From Sarcophilus harrisii (Eukaryota; Chordata; Mammalia; Dasyuromorphia; Dasyuridae), in contig NC_045429.1 in assembly GCF_902635505.1 (NCBI RefSeq), positions 35,162,257 to 35,226,256 of the forward strand: 64,000 bases of DNA, in the 5' to 3' direction. The notes beneath the pieces are model-generated. The model saw only the letters and a program-made list of their open reading frames with translations. It did not search any database and was not told the origin of the DNA. The position numbers were made by a program, and so were the translations under genes. How positions within the stretch are numbered: position 1 is the stretch's first letter; each line of letters begins with the position of its first letter. Below are positions 1-11,640 of this stretch, piece by piece.

Positions 1-337
1 TAGTGAAGTCTATTGTGTTCTACTCAGGTTTGTGTGGGGATAAATTCTTTGAACAGATTATCCAAGGCTGGGGGCAACGTTGAAGTAAATGACCCAGAGT
101 TTATTAGAATAGGTCCAGCCCTCCATTATAATATTCATTTTTCTCATTGTTAACCAGAGTTTATTACCATTCTCAGGAACACCCCTTTCAAGGGCATATG
201 AGCCATGAGCCCACATGAACAAGCCATGATGGTCTTTTGCATTAAAGAGTGCCACTCTTAAAATTTTTTATTTTTTTAATTAAATTTTAAAAATGTATTT
301 ATTTTTTAAATAATAAGATGAGAGTGAGAAAGGAGAT

Positions 338-724
338 CATAAAAGAAGAAAGGAAGGAAGGGTGGAAGGAAAGAAGGAAGTAAGTAAAAGAAGAAATATG
401 GAAGGAAGGAAGTATGGAAGAAAGGAAGGAAGGAAGGAAGAATGGAAGGAAGGAAGATGCGATGGAAAGAAGGATGGAAGGTAGGATGGAAAGGAGAATG
501 GAAGGAAGGAAGGAAAAAGGGATGGAAGGAGGGAGGGAGAAAGAGAGAAAGGGAGAAGGAAGGAAGGAAGGAAGAATGGAAGAATAGATGGAAGGAAGAA
601 TGGAAGGAAAGAAGGAAGGAAGGAAGGAAAGTGACATGGAAGGGATAAAGGAAGGTAGGATGAAAGAAAGAAGGGTTAAAAACAAGGAAGAAGGAAAGAA
701 AGAAGGAAAGAAGGAAGGAAAGAT
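338..724. repeat. GGAA/GAAG microsatellite, about 0.39 kb
   Basis: Almost uninterrupted purine tract of GGAA and GAAG units with scattered AT-containing interruptions. All six frames stay open over parts of it, which produces spurious low-complexity reading frames rich in Lys/Arg/Glu on one strand and Phe/Ser/Leu/Pro on the other. It ends directly against a MIR-like SINE, a common place for microsatellites to grow. Confidence 0.95.
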
Positions 725-727
725 TTA

Positions 728-942
728 TTAAATGCCATATTTTATGCACTGTGCCAAAATATTTGACCCTTACAACAACCTAGAAGATCAGTGTCAATAT
801 TATTCCCATTTTACAGTTGAAGAAATTGAAGCAGACAGAGATCAAGTGACTTATCCAAGTCACACAGCTAGTAAGTGTCTAAAGCCAGATTTGACTTGGC
901 TTTTCCTGAATCATTTACCACTTAGCTATCTAGGGTAACAGG
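728..942 (-). repeat. MIR-type SINE, antisense
   Basis: Reads as the reverse complement of a MIR: 'cccattttacag' followed by a gap and 'cacacagctagtaagtg', the antisense of the MIR core and tRNA-like half. The open frame across it comes from the repeat. Confidence 0.8.
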
Positions 943-1371
943 ACATTGTCTTAAGGGAGGAAAAATGGAGCTTTTTAAGCAATTCATTCTTTTCCTAATG
1001 CTTTGCCTTCACCTAACATATGTGGTTGAAGCTGATTCAGAGGAAGATTATAATCTGACATCAATTATCCTGCCTCATAGCTGATTCATGGATATTGCAA
1101 CTGATATAACAGGAGTCAGTCAACAAATCCAGCCTTTTTGCTTGGCATCTATATCTCTATCTGTTGTGCCTTGAATCCCTTTAGGAGGCTTTTCTTTTAC
1201 ACTGAATAATACTTTTAAATAACTATTCAACAAGAACCCCAAAGATTAGACTAGAGATGCATAGTAATTGGGCAAGCACACATAAAAATAAATGAAATGA
1301 TAATAATAAAAATTAATGAAAAACAGATAAATTAGAAAGACACTATTTGCTTCATAATTAAGATTCAGGAC

Positions 1372-1562
1372 TGCGGTTTGATAAAAAGAATGTTAGATTA
1401 GCAGTTTAGAGAGTGTGGGTTCAAATCTCATTTTGCTTCTTCCTATTACTCATGTGACCTTTAACAAGTCATTTCCTAGCATCAATTTACTCATCTGTAA
1501 AGGAAGGAATAGACAAAATAGCCTCTGGGGGTCTTATCTAATTCTGTATCTATGATGCTATG
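1372..1562 (+). repeat. Ther-1/MIR-like SINE
   Basis: Sense-strand SINE with a degraded 'gggttcaaatc' B-box-like segment, then 'catgtgaccttta', 'tcatctgtaaa' and the Ther-1-type end near 'tctatgatgctatga'. Confidence 0.7.
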
Positions 1563-1839
1563 ATATATCAGAAAATTCCATTAAATAATGATACACCACA
1601 GTATTTTTAAAGATTTATAAAGTTTCAGGATATATATAAATTTCAAGAATCTGTTGGGTGTGTAAAGTGAAGTGTTTAGTATTATGGTTTTTTTCTTTCA
1701 GGTGAGGAATGGAAAAGGATTCTAGACTTATTGATGTAGGGAATTTGCAATGTGGAAATTGCTCCATCGATTCAAGCAGGAAACTCTTCTTATAATCTTA
1801 GAGAGTTGTCTGGTCAATGAAAGGTTGTTAATGGTAATA

Positions 1840-2100
1840 AGAATGATAGCTAGTATGTATTTAACAATTTAAGATATGAAAAGTATTTTATATATATTAT
1901 CTCAATTTTATCCACACAACAACATTATTTTGCCTACTGACCAGATGTGGAAACTGAGACTCCAACAGGAGTTGTGAGGCAGGATTTGAACTCCATGTAA
2001 TCTACTGCATTGCCTAGCTATATGTAAATGGTATGCATATGAGGACAGAACTGAACTCAGACTGACTTGATTCCAAGTCCCTCTCCATTATGTCATGGTT
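1840..2100 (-). repeat. MIR-like SINE, antisense, degraded
   Basis: Contains 'tatctcaattttatcc', 'gtggaaactgag' and 'ggatttgaactcc' in the order expected of an antisense MIR. Confidence 0.6.
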
Positions 2101-2109
2101 CCTCTCGAA

Positions 2110-2792
2110 ACAGGGTATATACCTGAGTACAAATACTGTTGCATAGTGTTATCTAGCTCAACCATTTCCTTAAATACAATGTAAGCCAAATTTCTTTTTA
2201 ACAGAAGGCTAAGTATGACAGGACATACAAACACCCCTATATTATCTTAAAATAAAAGTACTGAGATCTTAAAGAAACTTTAAATAAACACATATGGTGG
2301 TAGCACAAGTATATTATCATCTCTTGATATATTTTAATACTTTCCCTTTTCTACTGAACTAAAACCAAGATAAAAAGATTTTATACACTTACAGAATGAG
2401 GGCTCCTCTTCTCAAAAAGTATGGATGATTTTATAAACACCAAGGAAATATTTCTCTTACCCATGTTGGTCTTGAAGCTGACTGCTTTGATTTACCAGCT
2501 TAAATGATGTCATATGTATGGTCTTTGGGGTTATTTCAAGTCTTTATTGCTTCCAAATCCTATTTGAGTTCTTTACTAATGTTTTTTACAAGTAGCAATG
2601 ACTGAAAAAAAAAAATTACATCCCTGTAGTCATCCTGGTTATGAGTATTTGCAAAGTCATCTAGACTTAACCTTGGACAACATTTGTTGCCTTTTTCTAG
2701 CCCCAAACCTCAGCTTGGTAGAACTTGTCAGAACCTGGGCTTATTTTTGCTGATGTTAGTGACATTATCTAGCAGCATGTAAAGTACTATTT
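2110..2792. other. No feature seen
   Basis: AT-rich sequence without an open frame, recognisable repeat or regulatory signal that I can support. Confidence 0.5.
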
Positions 2793-2890
2793 TATTCTTT
2801 AAAACATGAAGAACCTGGTTAGAGTAGTTTAGCAGGGCTTCTATTCTTTAAAACATGAAGAACCTGGTTAGAGTAGTTTAGCAGGGCTTC
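2793..2890. repeat. Perfect 49-bp tandem duplication
   Basis: Two adjacent 49-bp copies (2793-2841 and 2842-2890) show no mismatch by eye. Each ends in 'agcagggcttc', which is also the start of the neighbouring hAT-like terminal repeat, so the duplication runs into the transposon end. Confidence 0.95.
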
Positions 2891-3075
2891 TTAAAACTGT
2901 TTCCACTTGTGACCCCTTTTTGCCCAAGGAATTTTTATATGACTCATGGCATATAGGTATATTAAAAAAGATATGCAAATCAAACACTTATTGATAATAA
3001 ATCATAATTTTACAACTCCCACATTCAGTTACAAGATCCCATTTGGAGAGAAGCTGGGGTTTAGAGTACCATGTC
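2882..3075 (+). mobile_element. hAT-type non-autonomous DNA transposon fragment
   Basis: Begins 'cagggcttcttaaaactg', followed by 'cacttgtgacccctttt' and an AT-rich middle ('ttgataataaatcataa'). This matches the marsupial hAT MITE type whose ends read CAGGGCTTCTTAAACT. The opposite inverted repeat is not clear, so the right end is uncertain. The open frame at 3043-3270 starts in it and has no recognisable homology. Confidence 0.6.
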
Positions 3076-3299
3076 ATTATCCACCATCTTACCCAATGTC
3101 ATATACCACCAATGGCCAGTCATTTACTTGACAATTACTGCTTTCCCTTTGATTTGGTTCACTGTGAATATTCTTCTCCCAACAAAAAGCATAAAATAAC
3201 TTGTTTCCACTCATCTGTGGCACTGGACTGGAATTCGTGGCTGGCCTCAGGCGCTGGCATTGCTAGCTAGTTTCAGAATGTCTGCACATATCAACTTAA

Positions 3300-4470
3300 A
3301 AAAAAAAAAAGCTCTTTGTTCCTACTTTCTGGTATGCTGAGGTGTTGTATTTTCTTCCAACAATTGATTACAGCTTGCTAAGTTTGATAAAAAGCACTTT
3401 GCCATCTGAATACCATATTATTCTTTTCATATTTTATTGCACAATAACATTGCTTTCTCCAATCCAATCTGGGCAGCAATTCCTATAATTTTCTTTTTTT
3501 CCCCTTCCTTTTTCCAACAACTTCAATTATCTGTATTTTGGTTGCTATGAGACCTCTCTCCATCATTCCTGATAATTTTTAATACCTTAGAAGATGGATT
3601 TGGAGTTTCTGTTCCTGAAAATTTCATCACCTTTTAGACAGCCTGGGGATGAGTATCCCTGAGCTTCGATGGAATGATCCTAGTATAAGGAATGGGTTTC
3701 TTTCTAACCTCAACTAATCAGTCAACAACCAAGAAATTTTAAATGCATGAGCAAGATTGTTTTCAAGGTGTGAGTGTCTTTGAGTGGGTTAAGAAAGTGG
3801 TGTGATTGGTTACATGGATCAGTCATGTCTATGAGTGAACTCAGACCAGAAAAGTCTAGCCTAATTGTGAAGATTTTACTTCAAAGCAGGAGATTTCTGT
3901 TTAAACCAAGCCCCTGAGGGGTAATCCAATCCTGAAGAGAAGAGAGAGTTTCTCCCTTTCTCTCCCTGCTCTTTACCCACGCCATATATCACCATTATCT
4001 ATGTAATCAATGATGAGAGAGAAAAACCAAATATGAACATGGACAGACACAAGCAGAGATTGACTCTGATAACCAGTCAGGAAGGAAGTAGTTTCTAAAT
4101 GCATGGATCAGCAGTTGCGATCTTAGTGTTGGTCATAAATTTTCCAATTTTAGAGTACGTTAAGTTGAAGCTCTTTCTTCTTCTAAACTGTGTATTTGTG
4201 GGACAATGTACGCCAGACTTTGGGGAAAACATTTTTTGTTCAAATTGTCCTAACTATACCACTTTGTTAATATATATATTTTTTTTATTTTTCTTTAAAA
4301 GTTAATGGTAATCAATAGGAAGAAGATCAATGGCGACCTAAAAACAATACTAGAAAAACCCTGTCTTCCTCAGTGTTTCCTTTAGATCTTTCAGGGGGAA
4401 AGCAGTCCATTGTCCTCTGAGGACCCAGGAACATGAATGTGCTCAGGAAATAGCCTAACAGTATGTGCTA
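3300..4470. other. No feature seen
   Basis: Poly-A at 3297-3310, then AT-rich sequence without coding or RNA signal. A short frame at 4099-4305 resembles nothing I know. Confidence 0.45.
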
Positions 4471-4479
4471 AACTTAGAC

Positions 4480-5421
4480 TGTAGTGTCCGGGCTAGCTTT
4501 CTGAAGGTTATCTGGATGGGCCTTGGTCTTCAGGTGGAGAAGTGATGAAGGAAGGAGAGCCACCACAAGGATGGTCAAAGATGGAATCTGGAGCCTGGAA
4601 TCTTGAGTCTTCTCTGTGTCCATGCCTGAGTCTCCAAGTTCCCTGTCCTCTCAGTCCTTAAATGCTTCAGTACGATTACATTACTACAGCAACTGAGCAT
4701 GTGCTAACTGTAGAACTATTACATCACCATACTAAGTACTGAGTACATGTGAACTAGAGAACCATTATCTCATTAATCACACTCAGTAAATACCCTGCTG
4801 TAAGTATCGTTGCTTCAAGTATACTTTTCCAGAGTTCAGGCCCTCTACATCCCCTACTTTCTTTTGTTTTAGAACACAGGTGGTCACACCCTCTCTGACT
4901 TCTCAAGAAGGGAATTAAGAACTCCAAAGGGAGGTGATCATCCCCTCTCTGACTTCTCAGGAAGGTAGGTGGGCATCAAAAGGAAATGGGGAGTCAAACC
5001 AGATATTGTTAGCAGGTTCCCTCTGGGCTAAAGGGTCTTACTTGAAACAGGTAAATGTATGTTTGGGCTGGCTTTCTGGGGCTTCTCTGGATGGGCTTGG
5101 TTTTTAAGTGAAGAAGTGATGAAGGCAGGAGAGCTATCATGAGGCTGGTCAAAGATGGAACCTGGAGCCTGGAGTCTCAAATCATCTCTGTGTCCATGTC
5201 TGAATCTCTGAGTTCCCAGTCCTCTCAGCCCTTAAATTCCTCAGTATAATTATATCACTACAGAAACTGAGCATGTGTCAACTGTAGAACCATTACATCA
5301 CCATACTAAGTACTAAGTATATGTGAACTAGAGAACCATTATCTCATCAATCACACAGTAAACACCCTGCTGTCAGTATCTTTGCTTCAAGTATACTTTT
5401 CCAGAGTTCCGGACCTCTACA
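4480..5421 (-). mobile_element. Collapsed LTR retrovirus remnant: two LTRs and about 206 bp of interior
   Basis: Fossil ERV on the minus strand. The LTRs are 5056-5421 (5') and 4480-4849 (3'), in the same orientation, each with TG...CA ends. The whole is flanked by identical 6-bp target duplications 'ttagac' at 4474-4479 and 5422-5427. Only a short interior remains, with a purine-rich tract next to the 3' LTR and a roughly 28-bp internal repeat ('cctctctgacttctca' twice). The LTRs differ at about one position in seven where compared by eye, so the insertion is old. A solo LTR of the same family is at 20692-20996. The 6-bp duplication suggests class II. Broken; it carries no genes. Confidence 0.85.
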
Positions 5422-5639
5422 TTAGACAACATAGTTGCCAGATCCATGTTCCTCCCAACTAGAAGTTGCAAATAAAACAAATCTCTTTAGGTACCTGTTG
5501 TCTTATAAAACTTATTATTAGTATAATCTCTGTTGTGTTGTATTTTTATTTATTTTGTTAAACATTTCCTAACTACATTTAATCTTTCTGGAGTTGTGCA
5601 CATCTCAGGGTTAGATATCTCTTATTTAATCTCTCCTTT

Positions 5640-6560
5640 CTTCAGTACCTTCTCAGTTCATTATCCCTGTCCTGATTTTACTTACCTGCCTATTTAATCT
5701 CTACTCAATAGTTAGCCATTTCAACTCAACCTTGCTCTTTTCTCCCAAGTCTCTTGCCCCATTGTTCTATAATCACTCATCCCTTGACAAACTTTAGCCA
5801 TAGATTATTGCCATTGTGTATTTCCTCCACTCTTCCTTATGGGCTACTGAATAGAACTGAAGGAATTTTCATAAACATGTTAAATACCTATTTAACATGT
5901 ACATTATGACTTTGTTATCCAACTTCCACTGTGCCCTCAGTATAGCAATTTATTCTTGCTTAATTGAATTCTATATATCACTCCTCACAAAAGATATACA
6001 AACTTTTTCTTCTCTCTTCAAGCCTTCTCTTGAAGGCCTTTTCTCTTACTTAAATGAAAAAATTGAGGCTATTTGACATAAACCCTCCTGTTTTCATCTC
6101 AAAACTTTCTGGATAGTGTCTTTCCTTCTATCTTCAAAAAAAAGTGACCCTTTTCTTTGCTAAATCCAACCCCTCTACCTGTGCACTTAATCTCATCTCC
6201 TTCTGTATTCTGTAGCAGATTATATTTTTTTCTCAGTGAATTTCCCTCTATCTAAAATCTTCACTATCCCACTTAGTTTTTTTCTTACTATCTTCAAACA
6301 TAGGTTCCCCGGTTTTTTAAAAAAAACTTTTATTAATTCCACCTTCCTCTCAAGTTGTTACTCCATATCTCTCCTCCCTTTCTCAGCCAAGCTCCTTAAA
6401 AATGCTCTATTTCATTTTCTCTCACTCATTCCTCTGCCCATTGTAATCTGACTTCTGACCTCACCATTCAACTGAAATTGCTCTCTCCAAAGTCGAACAT
6501 GATGTCTTAATGGACAAATTGGTGGCCTTTGATAAATATCCATCATTTGAATATTGATGA
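5640..6560 (+). mobile_element. L2 LINE ORF2 fragment, left part
   Basis: C/T-rich strand with L2 ORF2 landmarks: 'ctccatatctctcctccct', 'aagctccttaaaaatgctc', 'cttctgacctcaccattcaa'. Heavily mutated, with no long frame. The element is cut by the LTR at 6561-7152 and resumes at 7153. Confidence 0.65.
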
Positions 6561-7152
6561 TGTAATGCCAGAGAAACTGAGACAAGATAGAGATTAGAGA
6601 GTTTTTAATATTTTATTTGGATTTCTGAGAGGGAGAGGGGGCATATTGCCCCCAGGGCTGATATCTCAAAGCATCTAGCTGCAAATGTATTCTCAATGAA
6701 ATATATATATATGTAGCTCCAAGCTCAGGTACCCAAAGAGGGATGAAGTCCAAACTCTGGTGAGTGAGAATCTCTAGGAAGGAACCATCAATTCGGTTCT
6801 GACAGGTTGGGGATAGAATTATAAATTATAACAAATTGGGAATTAAGGAGGTGTCCAACCAACTACAGTCAGGAAGTCTGGACTTAGAGATATAGACAAT
6901 GCCAATTAGGTATCTGAGATAGGACATCTGGAGTCTTTATCTTCTGGAATGGCAGATCTCCACAGCCCTCATTATCTCAGTTCTAATGAGCAGAAAATGG
7001 GGGTTGCAACCAGGGAAATGGAGGTAGAACAATTCAAGGAAACTGGGGCAGGACAATTTAGGGAAACTGAGGCAGGACAATTTAGGGAAACTGAGGCAGA
7101 ACAATTTAGGGAAACTGAGGCAGGATAATGAAAGGGAACTGGTGGCACAACA
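6561..7152 (-). mobile_element. Solo LTR (class I-like), inserted in L2
   Basis: About 592 bp with TG...CA ends, flanked by identical 4-bp duplications 'atga' (6557-6560 and 7153-7156). The antisense poly-A signal region is near 6610. A 24-bp unit containing 'gggaaactgaggcagg' is repeated about four times in the U3 part (about 7010-7130). A second copy of the family, in the other orientation, lies at 31911-32474. Confidence 0.85.
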
Positions 7153-7262
7153 ATGACCCTCTCCTCCTTTAAGCTCTTTTCTTTCTGAGTTTTTGTAATA
7201 TTACTCTCTCTTGACTGTCATCCTACTTCTCTGCTCCTTCTTCATCTAGTTTCAGAATTAGA
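7153..7262 (+). mobile_element. L2 LINE ORF2 fragment, right part
   Basis: Continues the L2 interrupted at 6561: 'gaccctctcctcctttaag' followed by 'ctgctccttcttcatct' matches the next stretch of L2 ORF2 as I remember it. Confidence 0.6.
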
Positions 7263-7860
7263 AGGTTACATATGAAAGCTCTTCAGTTATGACGATTTAG
7301 GCATAAAATAGGGGTTAGGCACTGGACCTGTGATTTCAGGAACAATTTAAATTCTTAAAGTATTGACTAGAGCTTTGAGGGATTAAATAATTTGTCTGAG
7401 ATCTCACAGCCAGGATAACTTGTGTCAGAGTTGAAACTTGAACTCCGGTCTTCATGGTTCCAAGGCCAACTCCCAATCTATTATGCCATACTGCCTATTA
7501 GGCAAAAAGAAAAAGCAGATTATCCAAAATTCTTTCCACTTGCTTTTTCTTTATTTGGTTAAGGGATACTTTAAGCTGCCAATGGGATCCTCTGAAAACA
7601 CAGGTCTGCATTCTTCACCATCACACCACATATATACACATAACTCAATAAACACTTAGTGACAATATTACATCTGGCATCAAGTATAAATTCTTAGGAA
7701 TATAAGGTCTTTTTTATTTGGTTCCATTTTATGTTTCAGTCTCCTTTCCCACACATATTGTGATTTAACTATACTGTTCCTATACACATAGCATTCCATC
7801 TCATACTTCAATGACTTTATACTCTTTGTATGCAGTTACTGAAATGCCTTCCCTCTTTAT
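7263..7860. other. MIR-like remnant, otherwise nothing
   Basis: 7370-7500 has 'gagatctcacagccagg' followed by an antisense MIR-like tail. The rest has no supported feature. Confidence 0.4.
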
Positions 7861-7864
7861 TTCC

Positions 7865-9460
7865 ATCTTTTAGAATTCCTGGTTTCCTTTTTAAAAATTT
7901 ATTTAGTTATTTTAATACACATTGCTTTATGAATCATGTTGGGAGAGAAAAATCAGAACAAAGGGAAAAAGCATGGGAGAGAAAAAAAAAAAACAGGAAA
8001 AAAGAAGTGAACATAGCACATGCTGATTTACATTCATTCTCCATAGTTCTTTTTCTGGATGCAGATGTCGTCTTCTGTCTAAAGTCTATGGGGATTGCTT
8101 TGGATCATTGAAACACCAAGAAGAACAAGTCTTTCATAGATGATCACCGCATATTCTTGCTGTTACCATGTATAATGTATTCCTGGTTCTGCTCATTTTA
8201 CTCAGCATCAGTTTGTGTGAATCTTTCCAGGCCTTTCTAAAATCAGCTTGTTCATCATTTTTTATAGAACACTAATATTCCATTACATTCATGAACCACA
8301 GCTTTTTCAGCCAGTCCCTAATTAATGGGCATCTACTTATTTTCCGACTCTTTGACACCACATTTTGCACATGTGGGTCCTTTTCTCTCCTTTATGATTT
8401 CCTTGGGATATGAACCCACTACTGGCACTGCTGGGTCAAAGGGTATGCACAGTTTTATAGCCTTTGAGCATAGTTCCAGATTGTTCTCCAGAATGGGTTA
8501 AATCCATTTACAACTCCATCAACAATGCATTAGTGTCCCAGTTTTCCTGTTGTGATATGGGAGCCACCTGTCAGTGGCTGCTGGAGGTCTAACTCAGACC
8601 TGTAAAATGGATCTCTTCATGTGCAAGGATGATGACGATGATACAAGGAGACTGAAAGGCAGTTGCATCTATGACCTTCCAATTGAGAGGCAGTTGCATT
8701 GTCTGACCTCTCTTTTCTTCCTTCTGCCTCTAATTTATTTCATTCCCAATCCACAAGGAACATCTGCCAAGGTTGCTTTGCAACTCCTTCAAGTTTACGA
8801 TTCACAGATGTGGAGGCTCTCAAAGAATTGACCTGCCCCTTCACCCAGGCATGGTCGTTAGCATTTTCCCACATCCCCTCCAACATCATCATTATCGTTT
8901 CCTGTCATCTTAGACCATCTGAGGGGTGTGAGGTGGTACCTCAGAGTTGTTTTAATTTGCATTTCTCTAATCGATAGTGATATAGAGCATTTTTTTCACA
9001 TGACTATAGATGACTTTAATTACATCATCTGAAAATTGTTCCTATCCCTTGACCATTTATCATTTGGGGAATGACTTGTATTCTTATAAATTTGATACAG
9101 TAGTTATATATTTTAGAAAAGAGACCTTTAACAGAAAAACTGATTGTAAAGTTTTTCCCCAGCTTTGTGCTTCCCCTTTAATCTTGTTTCTGTTGGTTTT
9201 GTTTGGGCAAAAGCCTTTTAATTTAATGTAAGTTGACCATTTTATCTTTCTCTATCTGTTCTCTAATTCTTTCTCTTATCTGTTCTCTAATTCTTCTTTG
9301 TGCATAAATTCCTTCCTTCTCCATAAATCAGATAGGTAAATTATCCCTTGCTTTCCTAATTTGTTTATGGTATCAGGCTTTATGCCTAAATTATGTACCC
9401 ATTTTGACCTTATTTGGGTATGGGATATGAGATGTAGGTCTATGCTGGTTTCCTTTTAAG
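7865..9460 (-). mobile_element. L1 LINE, 3' end and ORF2 C-terminal part, antisense
   Basis: Reverse complement of the marsupial L1 3' region. Landmarks in + order: 'ggttctgctcattttactc' (8188), 'ccctaattaatgggcatc' (8316), 'ctgctgggtcaaagggta' (8428), 'ccttttaatttaatgtaag' (9213), 'atgtacccattttgacct' (9394). The L1 is split by an LTR at 8548-8864. Open frames on the + strand here are antisense shadows. Confidence 0.85.
8548..8864. mobile_element. Solo LTR-like insertion in L1, 317 bp
   Basis: TG...CA block flanked by 6-bp duplications 'ttttcc' (8542-8547 and 8865-8870). Removing it joins the L1 3'-UTR reading 'gttttcc|cacatcccc', as in other copies. An 'aataaa' on the minus strand near 8735 hints at minus orientation, but this is not certain. 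Confidence 0.8.
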
Positions 9461-9989
9461 ATTTAACTCAAATACTAGATTTTTGGGGGAGGATTTCCCC
9501 AATTCCCCTAGCTGCTGATTCTTTCCTTTCTAAGATTACCTTCTAGCAGCTATGACTTGCCTGTGGTTACCTATGTCTTCTTCATTCCAAGTTCAATATT
9601 CTAACCACTGCTTGAACAATCTTTCCTTTCAGAAAAAAAGCAATTCATCCAGGAAGGTATTTTGACTGCTGGTCTTGCTCTCTTTGGAAATTTCTCTTTC
9701 ATTTCTCCTACATTTTCCTTGGAGCAACATTAAGAAAAATCTACATATGCAGTGTAAATGAGTCACAGGTTTTTGATTCAATAGAAGCAAAGAAAAGATA
9801 CCTCCAAATAGTTGTGATTACTTTTTCCTGAGGGACCCTGATCCCAAGGGAGGAAAAGAGATTAGGCTTTTCTCTAATTTTCTGGCTCATTGTATTCCCA
9901 TCTGGAACTATTCCAAGAAAATTCCATTTGATTTTCTCTAAACGGTATTAATAGGATTCTTTCTAGAAAGTTATCCAATGTAAAAAAAA

Positions 9990-10068
9990 AAAAAAAAAAG
10001 CAGGTATCAGGTAAGATGTAAGTTAATAATACATACATACATACATGTATACATATATTTTAAAAAAA
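9990..10068. repeat. Poly-A and (ATAC)n simple repeats
   Basis: A run of A's around 9983-10000, then ATAC/ATGT units at about 10030-10060. Confidence 0.85.
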
Positions 10069-10094
10069 AAAGTTACTTTGTCACAAAGTAGTGT

Positions 10095-10655
10095 GTTAAG
10101 AAGAATATATTCTCTGACACAGGAGCTCTAGAACTTGGCTATCCTGTTCCTGAGTGTTTTCTTTAGGGGATCTCTTTCAGTTGATTAGTAGATTCTTTCA
10201 ATTTCAATTTTAATGCCCTGGTTGTAGGATATTAAAGCAGTTTTATTTTATAATTTCTTTTTCTGACCATGGCTGTCAACTAATCTAATAATTCTTATTG
10301 TTGATCTGTTTTCTAGGCGAGTTGTTTTTCCAAGGAGACGTTTCATATTTTCTTCTATTTTTTCATTCTTTTGACTATTGTTTCTTGATGTCTCATGAAA
10401 TCAATAGCTTTCCACTTGTACAACTGGTGTTTCACAAACTATATGGGCTCCAGGCTAGCCTCCATCCCTGTATCACAGAGCTCCCCTTTTAACTTCCTAA
10501 CCCTTGGAGTAGAAGATTGTCTCACCCCGACCTTTTGTCAGAATTCTATTTGAGACATTATTTTAAAGTTGTTTGGAGGAGAATGTTGGGAGACCTCAGC
10601 TGAGTGGTTCCTCACTTTGTCATCTTGGTTCCATCCCAGAAAGTTAAAGAGGCTA
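10095..10655 (-). mobile_element. L1 LINE 5' UTR/ORF1 fragment, antisense
   Basis: 'cttctattttttcattctt' (10353) is antisense of the L1 ORF1 coiled-coil region, and 'cactttgtcatcttggttcc' (10613) is antisense of the marsupial L1 5' end. It lies in the same orientation as the L1 at 7865-9460 and may be the other end of the same, internally deleted element. Confidence 0.6.
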
Positions 10656-10919
10656 TTTTGTCACCTCTTGCCCATAGTAGTCTGTTAAAGAAGCCCATGC
10701 TGTGTGGATGCTATTCATTAAATATCACGATTAGAGGAGTATTTGGCTGACTGATCAATAAAAATAATATTTGGATATCATCCCAGGTTATCTCTTCATC
10801 CTACTCCTGGGAAACAATTCAGACAATTCTTGTGATAAATGTTTAGTTATTTATTAAGGAAGAGGGAAGGATACATTTTGTTTATTTGGTGTGAAATAAA
10901 TGTCAATTTCTGTCCCTCC

Positions 10920-11640
10920 TCTACCTCAAGAAATCTCTATTTGAAGTTCTTATGGCATTTACTTTGGGGTGAGGGGGAAAGATGAAAAATTATTTGTTAT
11001 GTATTTCTTTCTTCCTATGAGAACAGAATGCAAATGCCAGATATCTTTGCTAGCTAAGATGGAATTTTTGGCAGCAAATTTCCTCATAAACATGCATTTT
11101 CATGCATTGCCAGGCTTCCAGACTGACAAATTTTGTTTATATTCACTCTGGAGTTTCATGGGCATCATCTTAAGAGCTAACATCACATCTCATGATTTCA
11201 TCTTTAAAAAAAAACAGCAAGAAGCATCTTTAGTAAAACAGAGAAGATTTGTTATATAACCTAGAGCTGGTGAAGTAACGTAAAGAATTTGGGGTTCAAA
11301 GAAACAAGTTCCAGGGACCATTTCCAGTGTAAAGTCTTTGCCAAAAAAGTCAGCATAGAAAGAATGTGGCCATAGGCCATGGGAGGAAGTATTGCCAAGA
11401 TTGAAAAGCCTCTTTCTTTCTCTATAGAAGGACAATTGTGGGCTCTCCTCCAGTCCCCAAAAGCTTTTCCAAGTTGGTCAGCTGTTAGATTTCTTGTTCC
11501 CTTGGCACACCCTTTGAAAACTTCGATTTTTCCAGGTTTCATGAATATTCCTACAGGCTCTGCTATCAACATGGATCTTCAAGTTCTGCTCAAACCTGAA
11601 ATATCATGAAACATCATCTATCAGGACCTCCTAGTTTCTT
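10920..11640. other. Unassigned segment with overlapping open frames on both strands
   Basis: Non-repetitive-looking stretch. The minus strand is open at 11261-11572 (103 aa) and 11190-11435 (81 aa, another frame); the plus strand at 10969-11259 (96 aa) and 11379-11609 (76 aa). None resembles a family I recognise, and I see no convincing splice pair or poly-A signal. It could be a decayed exon or retrocopy, or chance. Confidence 0.25.

Noticed and set aside
299-749. Three long frames across the GGAA tract
   Set aside because: They are translations of a microsatellite on both strands.
8574-8977. Two overlapping 85-92 aa frames
   Set aside because: They lie in an LTR insert and the antisense L1 3' UTR.
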